A stretch of DNA of 64,000 nt from Candidatus Zhuqueibacterota bacterium (GCA_016928775.1 JAFGKD010000124.1:1-64000); one strand, 5' to 3'; positions 1 through 9,221 are shown, counted from the stretch's first letter. Made by a program: numbers and translations. Notes: generated by a model not told the origin, from the sequence alone.

Positions 1-168
1 AAATTCAATAGACAAAAAGATAAAGCAATAAAAACAATCAGCTTTTTAATGTTTTTTCTGTGCTAATAGAGCAATCATTAAATTTTTTATTTGTTCCCAG
101 ATCGCAGTAACTTTTTCCCGCAGCTCCAATGAGCATTAGGGTGGGTCATTGATCCACCTTAATAATAT

Positions 169-300
169 AGCCAAGCGCGCTTCGTCGATCTGGAGATCGA
201 AATCCCAATCACCCTCCAGACCTACGAGCGCGCGAGTATTGAGCCGTTGATGGAGTGGGAGTTACTGGAGAATTACAAGCGCAACCAGGCAAAAAGCTAA
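169..300 (+). pseudogene. C-terminal ORF remnant, unidentified
   Basis: After two stop codons (163-168) one frame stays open to TAA at 298-300 and reads about 43 residues with no ATG near the beginning, including VDLEIEIPITLQTYERASIE. The composition (many Glu, Leu, Ile and aromatic residues) is protein-like and the segment is GC-richer than its surroundings. There is no start codon or ribosome binding site in a sensible place. I do not recognise the family. It may be the tail of a decayed gene or chance. Confidence 0.25.
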
Positions 301-405
301 AATGGTTTGACTGTTCAAAGTAATCTATAATATTCCTTGCTACCGGGCACTTTTTAAGTTACCACGGATCATCCTGGCGCGGCTTTTGGCCGTAACCAAA
401 TTACA

Positions 406-471
406 AGCCACGGATGCACACAGATGAGCACGGATTTTTCGGCTGTGTTTCATCCGTGAAAATCCGTGGCT
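406..471. repeat. Dispersed ATCCGTGGCT repeat, copy 1 (inverted repeat)
   Basis: AGCCACGGAT at 406-415 is the exact reverse complement of ATCCGTGGCT at 462-471. Inside lie a second pair, CACGGAT (about 429-435) and ATCCGTG (452-458), so the RNA could fold into a long hairpin. The same core words recur at about 14.76-15.04 kb and at 63.95 kb, always between genes. Confidence 0.6.
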
Positions 472-533
472 TTAAAAAAGCGTCCGGCTGTGAATAATAT
501 TCTTTCATCAACTAACAAACAGGGAGGTTTGTC

Positions 534-1017
534 ATGCAACCACTCATCAGCAGGCTTTTGCTTTTCTTTTTGGCCGGTTACGGGATTTACATTATTGTCG
601 AATTGATTTTTAGCCGAAAATTTGTAAAATTTATTATAGAGGCCGTGGTCCTTTTGGTCATTTTTCTTGTTTTACGAATAACGACAGGTTTCCCGACGCC
701 AAGAGTCTCGTTCGGCAGTGTGACGCCACATGTCGCCATTATTTTAATGTTTCTGTTTTCGATTTTGGGGATGCTGGACAATTACCTGAAATTTTGCGCA
801 AAAAGGACGAACAAATTGCCGGCTTGCAAGCGGAGATTCAGGCACTTAAAACAGCGGTTTCAGTTGAAAAGAGCGAACACTATACAGCATCGTTCGCCGC
901 GCTCGCGTTGCTTATCATTTTGATGAAAAATTTACCCGTGTTGTTTTTGATTTGGCGCGTGCAGTTGAGGTTGATATCAAGATTGAGGAGAATTATCTCA
1001 TTCTTCAAGCGAAATAA
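534..1017 (+). pseudogene. Small membrane plus coiled-coil protein, two apparent frameshifts
   Basis: The ATG at 534 follows a GGGAGG ribosome binding site. The first frame encodes hydrophobic segments (LLLFFLAGYGIYIIVELIF, then two more) up to about residue 85 (near 788). Coding character then moves to a second frame (EILRKKDEQIAGLQAEIQAL, coiled-coil-like) and near 890-905 to a third (VAYHFDEKFTRVVFDLARAV), which ends at TAA 1015-1017. Read across both shifts, the product would be a coherent protein of about 160 residues with an N-terminal membrane part, a coiled coil and a soluble tail. Each single frame gives an implausible tail. It is either a decayed gene or one with two sequence errors. 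Family not recognised. Confidence 0.6.
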
Positions 1018-1176
1018 GCCAGCTAAATCGATATATTTTTCCCTCTGCAGGCTCCATGAAATGATCTACAAGGAGATCCTCAAAGGCATAATTCTCTTGA
1101 GAATGACTAAAAATCTCTGTATATTTTCGCTCACGTTAATAAAGAATATAACTGATCTTTTCACCATGTTCAAATA

Positions 1177-1767
1177 ATGAAACATCACATTCCAAACCTG
1201 TTAACCATTTTTCGAATTATTATTACTCCATTTTTCATCTACTCTTTTTTTCAGCCGGGATTATCCTGGCGGATTATCATGCTTTTTGTTTTCGTTTTTA
1301 GTACTTTGACCGACAAAGTTGATGGTTTTCTCGCAAGAAAATACGGCTGGGAAAGTGCACTTGGCAAATTTCTCGATCCGTTGGCCGATAAAGTGCTCAT
1401 TACCTCAGCCTTCATCTGTTTGATCTTTATCGATTATATTGATATCTGGATGGTCGCAGTTATCGTTGTCCGCGATCTTGCGGTCACCTGGCTGCGTTCG
1501 TACGGACAAAAAATCGCCAAGCCGGTAAAAACCCTGGAAATCGCTCGCTGGAAGACCGGCGTGCAAACGGTCGTTCTCTACATCGCTTTTGCCTATTTGA
1601 TCATAAAAAGTCTGCTTGAACGTTATGGCATTGAATCGATAATAATCACCCGAATAGATGAGTGGCGGCTGATATGGCTGTGCATGCTCATCGCTGCTCT
1701 TTTCACTTTTGTGACCGGCATCATCTACATTTACAAGAACAAGCATTTATTCCAGTCTGCACATTAA
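1177..1767 (+). CDS. pgsA: CDP-alcohol phosphatidyltransferase (phosphatidylglycerophosphate synthase)
   Basis: Integral membrane enzyme of 196 residues that most likely transfers the phosphatidyl group from CDP-diacylglycerol to glycerol-3-phosphate in acidic phospholipid synthesis. The family signature DxxDGxxARx8GxxxDxxxD is complete: D46, D49, G50, A53, R54, G63, D67 and D71, the Asp residues that bind metal and catalyse. Several hydrophobic helices surround it. The N-terminal NLLTIFRIIITP segment is typical of PgsA. glgP starts 21 bp after the stop, so they may be co-transcribed. The acceptor alcohol cannot be proved from sequence; phosphatidylserine or cardiolipin synthase-type relatives share the motif. 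Confidence 0.88.
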   Translation: MKHHIPNLLTIFRIIITPFFIYSFFQPGLSWRIIMLFVFVFSTLTDKVDGFLARKYGWESALGKFLDPLADKVLITSAFICLIFIDYIDIWMVAVIVVRDLAVTWLRSYGQKIAKPVKTLEIARWKTGVQTVVLYIAFAYLIIKSLLERYGIESIIITRIDEWRLIWLCMLIAALFTFVTGIIYIYKNKHLFQSAH

Positions 1768-1788
1768 TTTTTTAGGAGTTGTTTCTGA

Positions 1789-4374
1789 ATGACAAAATAT
1801 AAAATTCAAAATATTCGCGTTACTCCCAGGCTACCAAAAAAGTTGTCATATTTGCGCGAGCTTGCCTACAATCTGTACTGGAGCTGGGATCATAATTCCC
1901 GCACCCTCTTTCGACGACTCGATCCGGATTTATGGGAAGAAGTCAACCGGAATCCTGTGCTCATGCTTGGAAGTGTGAGTCAGGAACGACTCGAATATTT
2001 AGCGCAAAATGAAGGCTATCTTGCCGAAGTCACACGCGTCCAGGAGCGAATTGAAAACTATATGACGCGAAAATCATGGTACGAAGAAGAGTATGGCGAC
2101 AGGAAAAATTTCAATATCGCCTATTTTTCGATGGAATATGGCCTGGGTGTCGGCCTGCCGATTTATTCCGGCGGTCTCGGGATTTTGGCTGGTGATCATC
2201 TCAAATCAGCCAGCGATCTCGGTTTGCCCTTTTTCGCGGTCGGGCTCGCCTACCAGAATGGTTTTTTCCAGCAATATCTCGCCGCTGATGGCTGGCAACA
2301 GGAGACCTATCCGGTGAATGACTTTTATAATCTGCCAATGCTGCTGGAAAAAGACGATAACGACCAGGCGATCACCGTTGAGATTGAATTTCCGGGCAGA
2401 GCAGTTACAGTGCAAATTTGGCGTGTTCAGGTGGGCAGAGTTCCGCTTTACCTGCTCGACGCCAATATCCCGCAAAACAGCGAAGCTGATCGCAAGCTGA
2501 CAGCACAGCTTTACGGTGGTGATAACGAGATGCGCATTCAACAGGAGATCATTTTGGGCATTGGCGGCGTACGTACGCTCAAGGCACTCGGCGTTGAGCC
2601 AAACGTCTGCCACATGAATGAAGGTCATTCGGCATTTCTATCACTTGAGCGGGCCCGGCTTTTTATGAAATCGCACAAAGGGATCACATTTGCCGAAGCG
2701 AGAGAAGCGACGCGTTTTGGCAATGTATTCACAACTCATACGCCGGTGCCCGCCGGCATCGACGAGTTTGATCCTGGTCTGGTTGAGCACTATCTGGGGC
2801 TGTACTATACGATCCTCGGGGTATCCACGCCGGATTTTTTGCAGCTTGGCGGTGTGCATCTTCCGCAAACAAAGGGCAAATTTAATATGGCCATTTTTGC
2901 CATTAATATGGCGAACGGCTATAACGGTGTGAGTCGTTTACACGGACATGTTGCGCGCCACATGTGGAATTATTTATGGCCCGACATATCCGTACATGAA
3001 GTGCCTATTGGTCGTGTCACCAACGGTATTCATGTGCGAACCTGGCTATCTTCCGACATGTCGGAACTTTTTTCTCGCTATCTCGATCCAAATTGGTATC
3101 GCCATTCGGTCGATGAGTCGATGTGGGATAATATTGATCAAATTCCTGATGAAGAACTGTGGCGCACGCATGAACGTCGACGCGAACGTCTGGTCGCTTT
3201 TGCGCGTCGTCGATTAGCGAATCGGCTGAAAAAACTTGGTGCGCATCCGGGTGATGTCGAACGCGCCATCGAAGTACTCAAACCAGAGGTGCTAACGATC
3301 GGTTTTGCTCGACGATTTGCCGCTTATAAACGCGCCTATCTGTTTTTTCGAGATCAAGAGCGACTGAAAAAAATATTGAATCATCCCGAACATCCTGTTC
3401 AAATGATCATCGCCGGCAAAGCACATCCAGCGGATAAAATCGGCAAGGAAATTTTAAAGAATATAATGAGCATTATTGCCCAGGATGATTTTCGCGATAA
3501 AATTGTTTTTCTCGAAAATTATGACATGAAAGTTGCATCTTATATATTACAAGGCGTTGATATCTGGCTGAACAATCCGCGACGTCCGCGTGAGGCCAGT
3601 GGCACGAGTGGTATGAAGGCCAGCGCCAATGGTGTCCTCAACCTCAGTATCCTGGATGGCTGGTGGGATGAGGCCTACGAGATGAACAAAAATATTGGCT
3701 GGGCCATCGGCCGCGGCGAAGAAAAATTTACCTCGGAAGAAGAACAAGACGATATTGATTCCGCCGAGCTTTATCATATTCTGGAAACTGATGTTATCCC
3801 GACCTTTTATGATCGCGGCCGCAGCGGCATTCCGCGTGAGTGGCTTAAAATGATGAAAACCAATATGAAGACAGTTTGTCCATATTTTAATACCAACCGG
3901 ATGGTGCGAAATTATTTGCATGATTTTTATTTTCCTGCCGCCGAAAACTGGGCACGCGTGAGCAACGACAGCGGCAAAGCCGCCAGGCAGTTGGTGAAAT
4001 GGCGTGAGAATCTCAACAAAAACTGGGAAACGATTAAAATCCTGACCGTTCAAAACATGAATGCAGACACACTCAAAATTGGTGAACAGATCAAAGTGAG
4101 TGCCCAGGTCAAACTCGGCGCCATGAAGCCACAAGATGTTCAGGTTCAACTTTACCTGGGACGCGTCGACCAATTTGGTGATTTGCAAAATACCAAAGCA
4201 CTCCCAATGATTTTAGAGTCGCCGGCGAAAGATGGCGTCTATACATTTTGTGTCACATTTGCCATGGATTCTACCGGGCAACATGGCTTTAGTGTTCGAG
4301 TTGTTCCCAATCATCCATTAAATGAAAATCCCATGAAGCTTGGGTTGATCAAATGGTACAGCGATGAGTCGTGA
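1789..4374 (+). CDS. glgP: Alpha-glucan (glycogen/maltodextrin) phosphorylase, GT35 short type
   Basis: Cytoplasmic PLP enzyme that releases glucose-1-phosphate from alpha-1,4-glucans. The 861-residue length and the N-terminal region, beginning RVTPRLPKKLSYLRELAYNL, fit the archaeal/Thermotoga-type phosphorylases (DUF3417 domain followed by the GT35 core). The cofactor-binding motif EASGTSGMKASANG places the Schiff-base lysine at about K610. Other recognisable blocks are NEGHSAFLSLER and FTTHTPVPAGID. A ribosome binding site (AGGAG) precedes the ATG. A DUF4954 protein and two SIS proteins follow on the same strand, which raises the possibility that the glucose-phosphate made here feeds them; that link is inference. 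Confidence 0.93.
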   Translation: MTKYKIQNIRVTPRLPKKLSYLRELAYNLYWSWDHNSRTLFRRLDPDLWEEVNRNPVLMLGSVSQERLEYLAQNEGYLAEVTRVQERIENYMTRKSWYEEEYGDRKNFNIAYFSMEYGLGVGLPIYSGGLGILAGDHLKSASDLGLPFFAVGLAYQNGFFQQYLAADGWQQETYPVNDFYNLPMLLEKDDNDQAITVEIEFPGRAVTVQIWRVQVGRVPLYLLDANIPQNSEADRKLTAQLYGGDNEMRIQQEIILGIGGVRTLKALGVEPNVCHMNEGHSAFLSLERARLFMKSHKGITFAEAREATRFGNVFTTHTPVPAGIDEFDPGLVEHYLGLYYTILGVSTPDFLQLGGVHLPQTKGKFNMAIFAINMANGYNGVSRLHGHVARHMWNYLWPDISVHEVPIGRVTNGIHVRTWLSSDMSELFSRYLDPNWYRHSVDESMWDNIDQIPDEELWRTHERRRERLVAFARRRLANRLKKLGAHPGDVERAIEVLKPEVLTIGFARRFAAYKRAYLFFRDQERLKKILNHPEHPVQMIIAGKAHPADKIGKEILKNIMSIIAQDDFRDKIVFLENYDMKVASYILQGVDIWLNNPRRPREASGTSGMKASANGVLNLSILDGWWDEAYEMNKNIGWAIGRGEEKFTSEEEQDDIDSAELYHILETDVIPTFYDRGRSGIPREWLKMMKTNMKTVCPYFNTNRMVRNYLHDFYFPAAENWARVSNDSGKAARQLVKWRENLNKNWETIKILTVQNMNADTLKIGEQIKVSAQVKLGAMKPQDVQVQLYLGRVDQFGDLQNTKALPMILESPAKDGVYTFCVTFAMDSTGQHGFSVRVVPNHPLNENPMKLGLIKWYSDES

Positions 4375-4439
4375 TCTATGCAAAGTTTGGAACTGCATAT
4401 GTTGTAGATTTGTAGCACAAATGAACAGGACATGACAGC

Positions 4440-4727
4440 GTGGGTGAACATCTGTTAATAGTCACAGTGATGACTCTTTTTATGTTTTTTTGGATTGAAA
4501 TTTTTCAGACCTGGTACAAGAAATTTCTCTCCAAACGAGGTATGTCCGAAAAACGGGTACGCAGCATGTTGCGGATCCTGTGGGTCATTCTCGCACTCGT
4601 GTTTTGGTATACACTTTTGCACCGGGGCATGCCAACTGAATTTACTATTACCCACTTTAGTTATACGCTGTTTATTTTTTCGCTGTACGGTTTGCTTCGG
4701 TCTTTATATATAAAAGAAAAAAAATAG
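4440..4727 (+). CDS. Small membrane protein, function unknown
   Basis: A 95-residue ORF starting at GTG 4440; a later ATG at 4469 is possible. It has about three hydrophobic stretches: an N-terminal one (LLIVTVMTLFMFFWIEIF), one near residues 47-60 (LWVILALVFWYTLL) and one near 73-88, with a basic loop KKFLSKRGMSEKR between the first two. No family is recognised. It sits between glgP and the DUF4954 gene, with about 65 bp before it and 80 bp after it. An ORF in this position with membrane-protein composition is probably real, but there is no strong ribosome binding site. Confidence 0.55.
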   Translation: MGEHLLIVTVMTLFMFFWIEIFQTWYKKFLSKRGMSEKRVRSMLRILWVILALVFWYTLLHRGMPTEFTITHFSYTLFIFSLYGLLRSLYIKEKK

Positions 4728-4810
4728 CTGTAGATATTTTTACACGGCTGTTGATTTTACTATTGGAAAACGCAGCCTTGACACCTTTTACCCAATCAAG
4801 AGGAATGAGT

Positions 4811-7054
4811 ATGGATAGCGTTATCCTGCAGCCGTCCGGCTGGCTTGGAAAAGATTTCGTCTCGCAAGAATATCTTCCGGCTGGTAAGGACGAGTATTAC
4901 CTGCGAAACACCCAAAACATCCATCTTGATTGCCAGTGGCGACATTTGCGAGCGAATGAGCTTGAGCGATTGGTCAAAAATAACAATTCATCGGACAATT
5001 GGGACGACATTTTGGTCACCGATCAATTCGATCCGGATCAAATTCAAAACACTGAATTTTTTGGCCTTGTGCGGATTGGCTGCGTCCAGAACAAGGTTCT
5101 CGAACACCATGATCTTAAACTGCCAATCGGCATCACCAACAGCAAGATTATCTCGTGCGATCTTGGGAAAAATGTTGCGATTCATAATGTGAGCTATCTG
5201 TCACATTACATCGTTGGAGACCAGTGCATTTTATTCAATATCAATGAAATGCACACAACAAATTATGCCAAGTTTGGTAATGGCGTCGTCAAACAAGGTG
5301 AGTCGGAAAAAGTTCGCGTCTGGCTTGACATTATGAATGAAACCGGATGTCGCCGAGTGATTCCTTTTGACGGCATGATCCCTGCAGATGCGTATCTGTG
5401 GGCAAAATACCGCGATGACGCCACGTTGCAGAAAAGATTACTAGATATAACGCAAAATCAATGTGATAGTCGGCGCGGATTTTATGGCACAGTCGGGGAA
5501 CAATGCGTCATAAAGAACTCGCGAATTCTCAAAGATGTCAAAGTGGGTTCGTTTTGTTATATAAAAGGCGCCAACAAACTCAAAAATCTCACCATCAATT
5601 CCTCGCAAGCCGAACCGACGCAAATCGGCGAGGGCGTTGAGTTGGTGAACGGCATCATTGGCTATGGCTGTCACGCCTTTTATGGCGTCAAGGCTGTTCG
5701 TTTTATTTTGGGCGACAATTCGAGCCTCAAGTATGGCGCCCGGCTTATTAATTCCTTTTTAGGCGACAATTCAACCATCTCATGTTGTGAAGTGCTGAAT
5801 AATTTGATTTTCCCGGCGCACGAACAGCACCATAACAATTCTTTTTTAATTGCCGCAGTGGTAAAGGGACAAAGCAATATGGCTGCCGGCGCGACGATAG
5901 GCTCCAATCACAATAGTCGGGCAAATGATAATGAATTACAAGCCGGTCGCGGATTCTGGCCCGGACTCTGCACCAGTATCAAACACTCCTGTCGTTTTGC
6001 TTCTTTTATCCTGCTATCAAAAGCCGATTATCCGGCGGAACTTGATGTGCCACTGCCATTCTCTTTGTTGAACAACAATGTCGCGAAAAACCAGCTTGAA
6101 GTGATGCCGGCGTATTGGTGGCTATACAATATGTATGCCCTGGCAAGAAATGCCTGGAAATTTACCGCCCGTGACAAAAGAGCTCGAAAGATACAACACA
6201 TCGAGTTTGATGCGCTGGCCCCGGATACTGTCGAAGAAATCTTTTTTGCCAGACAACTGATCGAGAAATGGACCGCAAAAGCTTTTCTGCTCCGCAATGG
6301 TGAAAGTGCGAAAAATCAAAGCGAGGATGACCTTGTGCAATTAGGGCGTCGGATTCTCAATGGTGCTGAATCGACTCCCAATAATCTGGAAATTCTTGGG
6401 GAACATATCGAGCGATCCAGACGCAAAGTTGTCCTCTTGAAAGCGTTTGCGGGCTACAAGGCATACGGCGATATGCTGCATTATTACGCAATGAAAAATA
6501 TTTTGCAATATATAAAAAACAATAAAGGTGCGAGCCTGGAAAAAATGAATCAGGAATTTGCTCGCGAACGCGAGCGCCTGTGGGTGAATCTTGGCGGACA
6601 GCTTGTTCTCAATTCTGATGTGGAGCAGTTGCGACGCGATATTGATGATGGCACATTAGCGACGTGGAATGATATTCATGCTCGATATGATGCCCTTTGG
6701 CGAAGCTATCCGCTGCAAAAACAACAGCACGCTTTCGCAACCCTGCTGCACCTGACCGAAAGCAACACACTCTCCAGGAAGCAGTGGCACGATGCACTGG
6801 ACAAAGCCGTAAAAATTCAGGAGTATATAAACAAGCGTGTCTTCGAATCCAGAAAAAAAGACTATGAGAATCCATTTCGGCAAGCGACATTTCGAAACAA
6901 GGAGGAGATGTTGGCCTCGGTCGGCACAATCGACGATAACGCGTTCATCAGTCAGGTAGAGGCTGAAACAGATGATTTCAGAACACTGGTAGAGAACGTG
7001 AAACAAAACGAGCTCCAAGAAATCAAGTGGAGAGAGAATTATGAACCTGAATGA
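4811..7054 (+). CDS. DUF4954-type protein with left-handed beta-helix region
   Basis: A 747-residue protein resembling the DUF4954 family of Bacteroidota and Spirochaetota. The start is chosen at ATG 4811 because AAGAGGA (4798-4804) lies six bases upstream; ATG 4805 abuts that site and TTG 4751 has none. Residues about 120-360 contain hexapeptide-like turns (ISCDLGKNVAIHNVSYLS, IGEGVELVNGIIGYGCHAFY, FLGDNSTISCCEVLNN), the pattern of left-handed parallel beta helices in sugar acyl- and nucleotidyltransferases. The last 250 residues are helical and charged. Its end overlaps the next gene by 14 bp, so translation is coupled. The reaction is unknown. A sugar-phosphate or nucleotide-sugar role is suggested by the fold and the SIS neighbours. 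Confidence 0.8.
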   Translation: MDSVILQPSGWLGKDFVSQEYLPAGKDEYYLRNTQNIHLDCQWRHLRANELERLVKNNNSSDNWDDILVTDQFDPDQIQNTEFFGLVRIGCVQNKVLEHHDLKLPIGITNSKIISCDLGKNVAIHNVSYLSHYIVGDQCILFNINEMHTTNYAKFGNGVVKQGESEKVRVWLDIMNETGCRRVIPFDGMIPADAYLWAKYRDDATLQKRLLDITQNQCDSRRGFYGTVGEQCVIKNSRILKDVKVGSFCYIKGANKLKNLTINSSQAEPTQIGEGVELVNGIIGYGCHAFYGVKAVRFILGDNSSLKYGARLINSFLGDNSTISCCEVLNNLIFPAHEQHHNNSFLIAAVVKGQSNMAAGATIGSNHNSRANDNELQAGRGFWPGLCTSIKHSCRFASFILLSKADYPAELDVPLPFSLLNNNVAKNQLEVMPAYWWLYNMYALARNAWKFTARDKRARKIQHIEFDALAPDTVEEIFFARQLIEKWTAKAFLLRNGESAKNQSEDDLVQLGRRILNGAESTPNNLEILGEHIERSRRKVVLLKAFAGYKAYGDMLHYYAMKNILQYIKNNKGASLEKMNQEFARERERLWVNLGGQLVLNSDVEQLRRDIDDGTLATWNDIHARYDALWRSYPLQKQQHAFATLLHLTESNTLSRKQWHDALDKAVKIQEYINKRVFESRKKDYENPFRQATFRNKEEMLASVGTIDDNAFISQVEAETDDFRTLVENVKQNELQEIKWRENYEPE

Positions 7055-8072
7055 AAAAAAATATGCACAATTTGCCCTGGTGCAGGAGATGATGGACGCT
7101 GTCGAGGTGGTGCGTTTTTTTAATCCAAAGCAAACGCACAGCGTCGCGGCAGAGATCAACAAAGTCGGGCGATTGCTTTTATCAGGCGAGGGATCAAGTC
7201 GCCTTTTCCCGGCGAAAAATCTCATACGACAAGCCCTGAAAATTGGCACTGATATGTGCATCGTCACCGATGGCTCGCATCAAGCAGCGCAATATAATCT
7301 TGAAAAATTCGCCGTATTTTGCGCCTCAAACTCGGGACGTACGAAAGAGACTGTTCTCCTGGCAAAAAAAATCGCGGCGCTTGGCAATCCTCACCGCTAC
7401 GCTTTGACAGCAAACCGAGACACCTTGCTGGAAAAAGAATGTGTCAAGACTTTTGTGCTGCAGTGCGGGTGGGAGCGGGCTGTTGCCGCGACAAAAAGTG
7501 TTGTGGAACAGGCGCTGTTTTATCAATCCATCCTTTGGCATCTGACCGGAGAAGACGGTGAAACCAAACTGCCGGAATTGGCATCCTGCATTCAGCAAGC
7601 ATTGACCATGAACATTGATCCCGACATCATTAAAACAGCGATCCAGGCATCGACCATATATTTTGCCGGCTATAATGACGGTGTTGCGGAAGAACTGACG
7701 TTAAAGACTAACGAAATTACCCGCCGTAAATCTGATTTTTTAGAGGGAACGTATGCAGTGCATGGCATTGAGGAAGTTATGGAGGCGAACGATATTGTTT
7801 TCATTATTGATCCCATTGATGATGAGATCGAAAAACTCCAGCAGGTCCTGGGCGAGGGTGTCGGCCTGAAACTTTTTGCCATAGCAGACCGTGACACGCC
7901 GCTGCCAACGCTACGAGTACCCGGGGCGGGTGAGTTAACCCCTTTCGTCTACTTGTGCGCAGGCTGGAATCTCCTGGTGGACATTGGGCTGGCGCTCGGT
8001 ATCGATCTGGACAAGCCGGAACGGGCGCGCAAGGTGGGCAATGAGTTTGTGCAGGAAAAGATAAAAATATAA
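7041..8072 (+). CDS. SIS-domain sugar-phosphate isomerase-like protein (AgaS/GlmS C-terminal type)
   Basis: A 343-residue cytoplasmic protein with two SIS (sugar isomerase) repeats. The first has GEGSSRLFPAKN (about 51-62) and the phosphate-binding block ASNSGRTKETV (about 95-105), then VAATKSVVEQALF (about 149-161), which matches the isomerase half of GlmS and AgaS. The second has FAGYNDGVAEELTLKTNEI and a conserved HGIEEVMEANDIVFII region. It binds a phospho- or aminosugar; whether it isomerises, deaminates or only regulates is not visible. ATG 7041 has GGAGAGAG just upstream and overlaps the DUF4954 gene end, indicating coupling. Confidence 0.85.
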   Translation: MNLNEKKYAQFALVQEMMDAVEVVRFFNPKQTHSVAAEINKVGRLLLSGEGSSRLFPAKNLIRQALKIGTDMCIVTDGSHQAAQYNLEKFAVFCASNSGRTKETVLLAKKIAALGNPHRYALTANRDTLLEKECVKTFVLQCGWERAVAATKSVVEQALFYQSILWHLTGEDGETKLPELASCIQQALTMNIDPDIIKTAIQASTIYFAGYNDGVAEELTLKTNEITRRKSDFLEGTYAVHGIEEVMEANDIVFIIDPIDDEIEKLQQVLGEGVGLKLFAIADRDTPLPTLRVPGAGELTPFVYLCAGWNLLVDIGLALGIDLDKPERARKVGNEFVQEKIKI

Positions 8073-8088
8073 ATTGCTGGAGAAAATC

Positions 8089-9189
8089 GTGACAAAAGAA
8101 GAAATAAAGAATGCGCTTCGTGCCGCCATCAAAAAAGGCTATCACCCCTGCTACGACCTCGAGTCAGAGGAAGAACATGCCGTGCACTGGATGGCGCTGA
8201 CTATGCAGGAATTTCAACAGGTATGGCATGAAACGAAACGCGAGATGGAGGATGAAAAGAAAAAAGAACATCCATTCAAAGACCTCGATGAAATTGTTTT
8301 AGAAGCTTTAAAACTCCATTCGTCGTATGATTTGCCAATCCTTGATTTTGGCACACGATCGCGCCGGCTTGTTGTGGCAAGTGGGAACGCATTACCTACG
8401 GGTCGCATCTTTTTCAAAGAAGAAGACGCCATTTTTGCCAATGAAGACCAATACAAATCAGTGCTTCAAAACATTCAAACCGACGGCGCTGTCGTCATTT
8501 CAGCTTCAGGCAGCAAACATGCACCCATCATCATTCAAGACCTTTTGGATGCCGGTTTGGACATTTATTTGCTCACCTGCGCAGCGGATTCGCCAGCCGC
8601 TGTTTTGTTGCCAAAAGACCATGTTTATGTCACCAAACAAATCAAGGACGAACCCATAACCTACAACACATCAACCTATTTGGGCATGATCCTGGCGAAG
8701 ACAAAGGAAGATCCGCAAAAAATTATGCACTTTATCATCAATGTCGTCGAACCGCGACTCATCAACATGGCATGCTTTGATGCTTTTTACCTTATGATTC
8801 GATCCGAGTTCAACGAGTTGCGAGAGATGTTTGTCACAAAATTTGATGAACTTTTTGGGCCAAAAGTCACTGGTCGGTGCTATACACTTGACCAAACGTT
8901 GCATGCAAAAACCGTGGTGACATCGGAAAGCGAGTTGTTCATCAGTTTTGGCCTAAAAAATGAATTGTTTGGGCATGAAAATTCCAGATTGAATATACCG
9001 CTATTTGACGGTGCTGGTCCTGCAGCAATGATTGCCATTACATATTATGTGATTGGCAAAATTCAAAAACACTTTGAACCATGGTTTAAAACAAGTGCCG
9101 AGGCGTATAAAAAGCTGCAGCCAGAGTTGTTCAAGATTGTCGGGAAAAAAGTGCAAGACTTTATCGTTTACAAACCTCAGTCCAGCTAA
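8089..9189 (+). CDS. Divergent SIS-domain protein
   Basis: A 366-residue protein beginning at GTG 8089, which has CTGGAGAA a few bases upstream; a TTG at 8074 would overlap that ribosome binding site. The N-terminal 80 residues are helical and charged (EEEHAVHWMALTMQEFQQVW). A single SIS-like core follows: SASGSKHAPIIIQDLLDAG resembles the SxSG phosphate loop, and ITYNTSTYLGMILA resembles the catalytic-side segment of SIS isomerases. It lies 16 bp after the first SIS gene and is followed by a terminator, so it closes the operon. It may be a partner subunit of its neighbour. Substrate unknown. Confidence 0.7.
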   Translation: MTKEEIKNALRAAIKKGYHPCYDLESEEEHAVHWMALTMQEFQQVWHETKREMEDEKKKEHPFKDLDEIVLEALKLHSSYDLPILDFGTRSRRLVVASGNALPTGRIFFKEEDAIFANEDQYKSVLQNIQTDGAVVISASGSKHAPIIIQDLLDAGLDIYLLTCAADSPAAVLLPKDHVYVTKQIKDEPITYNTSTYLGMILAKTKEDPQKIMHFIINVVEPRLINMACFDAFYLMIRSEFNELREMFVTKFDELFGPKVTGRCYTLDQTLHAKTVVTSESELFISFGLKNELFGHENSRLNIPLFDGAGPAAMIAITYYVIGKIQKHFEPWFKTSAEAYKKLQPELFKIVGKKVQDFIVYKPQSS

Positions 9190-9193
9190 CAAC

Positions 9194-9221
9194 AAAAAAG
9201 GCGACAAGAGTCGCCTTTTTT
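9194..9221. terminator. Bidirectional intrinsic terminator
   Basis: GGCGAC (9200-9205), loop AAGA, GTCGCC (9210-9215), flanked by A6 on the left and T6 on the right. It sits between the end of the SIS operon (9189, +) and the end of the DHOD-like gene (9232, -), so it can stop transcription from both sides. Confidence 0.9.

Larger units (their letters stand above)
1..533. other. Gene-poor left edge with an ORF remnant and a repeat
   Basis: No intact gene is visible here. The stretch is AT-rich up to about 120, then holds a short GC-richer open segment ending at 300 and a hairpin-forming repeat at 406-471, both listed separately. A Shine-Dalgarno-like GGGAGG lies at about 521-526, just before the ATG at 534. 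The mix of a gene fragment and a dispersed repeat suggests decayed accessory DNA. Confidence 0.5.

Noticed and set aside
447-463. parS-like TGTTTCA..CGTGAAA sequence
   Set aside because: The halves are separated by two extra bases compared with the 16-bp parS consensus, and the words belong to the dispersed ATCCGTG repeat. It lies far from parAB.
3547-4188. 213-codon open frame opposite glgP
   Set aside because: Overlaps the PLP-binding region of glgP on the other strand; no independent evidence of coding.
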